From contig NZ_JADDRL010000064.1 in NCBI RefSeq assembly GCF_021538895.1, forward strand, positions 1-55,661: DNA of 55,661 bases, given 5' to 3'. This document shows positions 53,182-55,661 of this stretch, in pieces. The notes beneath the pieces were generated by a model. That model was given only the letters and a program-made list of their open reading frames with translations, ran no database searches and was not told where the DNA came from. This stretch comes from Streptomyces olivochromogenes. Its GTDB lineage: Bacteria > Actinomycetota > Actinomycetes > Streptomycetales > Streptomycetaceae. The first letter of the stretch is position 1; each line of letters starts with the position of its first letter. A program made the translations under genes and the position numbers.

Positions 53182-53780
53182 TTTCTGTCACCGTTCACGA
53201 CGTCCAGCGCGCCCAAGCGGGTCTCGCCCGTGGCTGCATCCCGGCCGCCCCGGGCACCCCTCCTTTCCAGGTCAGGTGCGTCCGCGTCGGCAGCGAGCTC
53301 GAACCAGACGCTCTTACCCACGGGCCCGTGCTCACAGCCCCACCGTGCGGCCAACATGTCCACCAGCGTGAGCCCGCGGCCGTGCTCATCCCCTGGACCT
53401 GCCTGCGTCAGGCGGGGAGTTTGCGAAGAGCCGTCGCTGACCAGACAGCGCACATCGGATACCCGCTCGAGGGTGAGGCGCAGCGGACCGGCAGCATGAC
53501 GCAACGCGTTACTCACCAGCTCGCTGACCAGCAGTTCGGCGGTCGGGACGAGCTCACCCAGACCCCACTGCGGCAACACATCGCGTATGGCAGTCCTCGC
53601 CAGGACACACGCGGACGGCGACCACGGCAAGGACCACGGCCCGCCCACGAACGATTCCAAGCAGGTCACGCCGAGGGGTTCACCGGACGGAAGGGGAGGA
53701 GCTGAGCACTGCGGACCAGGAGGAGCCGCGTCGGCGATGGTTCCGCCCGGGTGGGGTTCTAGGGGAACTGTGCGGTCCAT
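53166..53780 (-). CDS. ATP-binding (RsbW-like HATPase) regulatory kinase
   Basis: The product is 204 aa. A Pro-rich N-terminus (1-50) precedes a GHKL ATPase domain: VPTAELLVSELVSNALRHAA (N box), RGLTLVDMLAARWG (G box) and KSVWFEL at the end. Such proteins are anti-sigma factors or kinases of STAS antagonists. Two STAS-ANTAR proteins and two SpoIIE phosphatases in the window could be partners. It overlaps and probably drives the Fur gene. A possible promoter TTGACC-N16-TACGGT lies upstream. Confidence 0.8.
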   Translation of the reverse strand: MDRTVPLEPHPGGTIADAAPPGPQCSAPPLPSGEPLGVTCLESFVGGPWSLPWSPSACVLARTAIRDVLPQWGLGELVPTAELLVSELVSNALRHAAGPLRLTLERVSDVRCLVSDGSSQTPRLTQAGPGDEHGRGLTLVDMLAARWGCEHGPVGKSVWFELAADADAPDLERRGARGGRDAATGETRLGALDVVNGDRKCQAA

Positions 53781-53827
53781 GAGGGCGCGCCTTCGGGGGG
53801 ACGGTTTGCAATCTCATTTATGACCGT

Positions 53828-53849
53828 ACGCCGTTTCTGGAGTCGGTCA
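53828..53849 (-). promoter_or_regulatory. possible promoter of the HATPase-Fur pair
   Basis: On the minus strand TTGACC, 16 nt, TACGGT stands about 50 nt before the HATPase ATG, resembling a vegetative promoter with a weak -10; positions are approximate. Confidence 0.3.
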
Positions 53850-54321
53850 AGTCTCTAGATAGCATCAGAAGGCATGATTCACTCCACTCACTGGAGTCGT
53901 GCTTGCGGTAGCTGTCGTGCTCGTAGCCGCCGTCGGCGAAAAGCGAGATCACACTCGAGGTGCCGATGTGCCGGCTGGTGGGGCATCGACCACTCGACAC
54001 GGCGAACCCACGCTCCCCGAGGCCCTCGCTCCAGGAGCGACCGGGGGCATGCGGGCACCCGACTCCCGCAGCGACCGCCTCGGGCTCCGCTGCCCCCATG
54101 ACCGCCAGGAGCCCAGACGGCTTCGACGCGGCATCGGCACGCCGCCGCAAGCCGGCGATTGGTTCTGCCCTCTGAGCGAAAGTACGCCTCCGTCCGTGGA
54201 AATCGGGCGCACAGTTCGCCGCGATCGTGTCCTACCGGCAGGGGTAGTCACTGGTTGAGGCTGTTCCTTTGGAGTGGACACCCCGACAATGGATCTTGAT
54301 GGTTCAGGGAGGGATGTCCAG
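53850..54321. other. intergenic with possible IS scraps
   Basis: No supported gene. A minus-strand frame contains SLFADGGYEHDSYRKH, which resembles the ADRGYDHDKYR word of IS5 transposases. A CTCCA-CTCA-TGGAG inverted repeat lies near 53884. Confidence 0.35.
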
Positions 54322-54663
54322 GTGGGACGCCAGTCTCCGTATCCGGAGGAGTTTCGGAAGGACGCCGCCGCGCTGTACCGCGCGTCCGGCGGCAAGCGCA
54401 CGCACGTGGCGGTGGCCGCGGATCTCGGGATCACCGGGGAGACGCTGCGCACGTGGGTCCGCAAGGACACCGTCCGGTCCGCTCCCGAGCCGCCAGACAG
54501 CACCGTGCAGAGTCCGGCCGAGGAGCTGGCCCGGCTGCGAGCCGAGAACCAGCGATTGCTGAAGACAGAGAAAGAGTGGCAGCTGGAGCGGGCGATCTTG
54601 CGCCGGGCAGCCGCCTATTTCGCCGATGCAATTTACAGCAAGCATTGCCGACGAAAGGGCTGA
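54322..54663 (+). pseudogene. IS3-family OrfA, truncated element
   Basis: GTG 54322 (GGGAGG 10 nt upstream) opens GRQSPYPEEFRKDAAALYRA, an HTH with VAVAADLGITGETLRTWVRK, and a leucine-zipper-like ELARLRAENQRLLKTEKEWQ, then LERAILRRAAAYFADA. That is IS3 OrfA nearly to its end, but the last residues differ and OrfB with the DDE core is absent. The relic is about 340 nt. Confidence 0.7.
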
Positions 54664-54812
54664 CCAGCCGGGAGCGTCATAAATCAGGCTCTTGCAAGAT
54701 TTGCGTAGCCGGTGATCGCTTCAACTTGCCTGTGGCGTCGGCTAGAGATCTTTAACGGCGTGGGTTACGTCGGGTGGTGAGCCCTGTCGTTGGATCGCGT
54801 TATGCCGGAGGG

Positions 54813-54920
54813 ATGAGGTATCCCGATGGTGGCGGGCTGACCGGGGAGGAACGGGCTCGGCGTGAGCGGATCCGCGTGGCGGCCGCCGGGTACTACTGGC
54901 CACTTCAAAGCGCTGGCAGG
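54813..54920 (+). pseudogene. IS630-family transposase, N-terminal stub
   Basis: ATG 54813 (GGAGG immediately upstream) opens MRYPDGGGLTGEERARRERI, then RVAAAGYY, where relatives continue into a winged-helix domain. The family pattern stops after 28-30 residues. Confidence 0.5.
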
Positions 54921-54979
54921 CAGGCGCTCCGCGGGCCAGGTCCCTCGCAAGTCTTCATCGGGTCCCGCATGAGGGGGTA

Positions 54980-55661
54980 GCTACCCTCACTAAGGTCGGG
55001 GCTGGGTGTATTGACCCGCAGCGGCGCGGTCGCTCGGCACGTTGCCGAACGCGGGGGTGATCTGCTGCAACGTCAGCAGCCAGGAGACCCTCAAGGCGTC
55101 GCCCTGAGCGACCACCAGCTGTCCGAAGCCCAGACAGGGCGAGCGGTACTCGTCGACACCGTCTGGGACCATCTCGCCACAGTGGCGGGCTGGGTGATCG
55201 TCGTGGACAACGTCGACACCCCCACCCGGATCGGCCCCGGAAACGAGCCCGTAGCCGCTTACTGCGGGTGGCTGCGCCCCGACGGCGCCGGCCTGCTCCT
55301 GATCACCAGCCGCGACACCACCACAACAACCTGGGGACCCCGCGCACAGATCATCAACCTCCACCCGCTGCAGGAAGAAGCGGCAGGCCAAGTACTGCAC
55401 GACGCCGCACCCCTCGCAGTCAGCCCCGAGGACGCCCGCGCACTTGCCAGCAGGCTCGGGGGCCTGCCCCTGGCCCTGCAAGCAGCTGGCCGCTACCTCG
55501 CCACCCCAACCAGCCGCTACACCACCTTCACTACCTACCAAGGCGCCCTGGACGCAGAGTTCGACGACCTGGTCGCGGCGGCGCATCCCCAGGCAGACGA
55601 TCCGTCTGTGGCCCGCACCGTCGTACGCCACACCTGGCACGTCTCCCTCGACCAACTCCGC
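54980..55661 (+). CDS. STAND/NB-ARC-type ATPase fragment, open at right edge
   Basis: The frame is open from 54980 through the window end (227 codons). It carries Walker B in HLATVAGWVIVVDNVDTPTR, then WLRPDGAGLLLITSRDTTTT, TWGPRAQIINLHPL, and the GLPL motif LASRLGGLPLALQAAGRYLA, as in actinobacterial STAND ATPases with TPR tails. The P-loop and effector domain that should precede are absent; the left side is IS debris, so the gene is probably 5'-truncated. The minus-strand frame here is only a shadow. Confidence 0.6.

Overview
The window is very G+C-rich DNA with GTG/TTG starts and gene families typical of Streptomyces: ANTAR regulators, SpoIIE-type phosphatases, DUF5133/DUF6479/DUF6480 small proteins, gas-vesicle genes, F420 enzymes and sigma-B-like promoters. 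About a third of the recognisable genes are broken, several segments are duplicated and at least six insertion-sequence relics are present. This fits an accessory chromosomal region, such as a chromosome arm, or a large plasmid.

Layout. 1-6.4 kb: the end of an IS5-type element, two paralogous small proteins, broken AraC, epimerase, PRC-barrel and GAF-ANTAR genes, a DUF1345-like membrane protein, and a divergent pair of winged-helix gene (frameshifted) and STAS-ANTAR gene. 6.6-14 kb: a PRC-barrel gene with an internal stop, a relic gas-vesicle cluster (broken gvpO, intact gvpA and gvpF, broken gvpG), GlsB-type stress protein, DUF5133, DUF6480 and CBS fragments, and a hemerythrin. 14.2-19.3 kb: a roughly 1.3-kb segment present twice (small protein, plasmid-stabilisation-like protein, broken Orn/Lys/Arg decarboxylase), flanking an ISAs1 relic and a G1 (glutamic) peptidase gene of lower G+C. 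19.3-29.5 kb: DUF6479 copies, a broken and an intact copy of a membrane protein, an F420 oxidoreductase/cysteine hydrolase pair, a SpoIIE phosphatase, and a second, intact STAS-ANTAR/winged-helix pair.

29.7-33.1 kb is a co-directional run: HAD phosphatase, flavodoxin-like reductase, HemK2-type methyltransferase, CDGSH iron-sulfur protein and heme-oxygenase-like iron enzyme. The last three overlap. A four-run G5 tract (a quadruplex motif) lies directly before the last gene and contains its ribosome-binding site. 33-38.8 kb: ANTAR fragment, carboxylate-amine ligase, SRPBCC protein, CYTH-CHAD protein, and a helicase gene cut by a truncated group II intron. 38.96-39.85 kb: an IS5-family element with a -1 slippery heptamer. 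40-46.2 kb: a cytoplasmic poly-HAMP hybrid histidine kinase followed by an ANTAR-GAF-PAS-SpoIIE phosphatase, probably one signalling pathway. 47-49.8 kb: a TauD-type dioxygenase and an MFS transporter diverge around two matching 19-bp palindromes. 50-55.7 kb: lipoprotein, IS relics, TetR, a HATPase-Fur overlapping pair, IS3 and IS630 fragments, and a STAND ATPase fragment running off the right edge.

Most intact genes concern stress signalling (ANTAR, STAS, SpoIIE, HATPase, poly-HAMP kinase) or redox/iron chemistry (Fur, hemerythrin, CDGSH, heme-oxygenase-like, F420, FMN). A shared GNNT-N14-16-GGGTAC promoter form before several of them points to a common sigma-B-type regulon. That link is inferred from sequence only.
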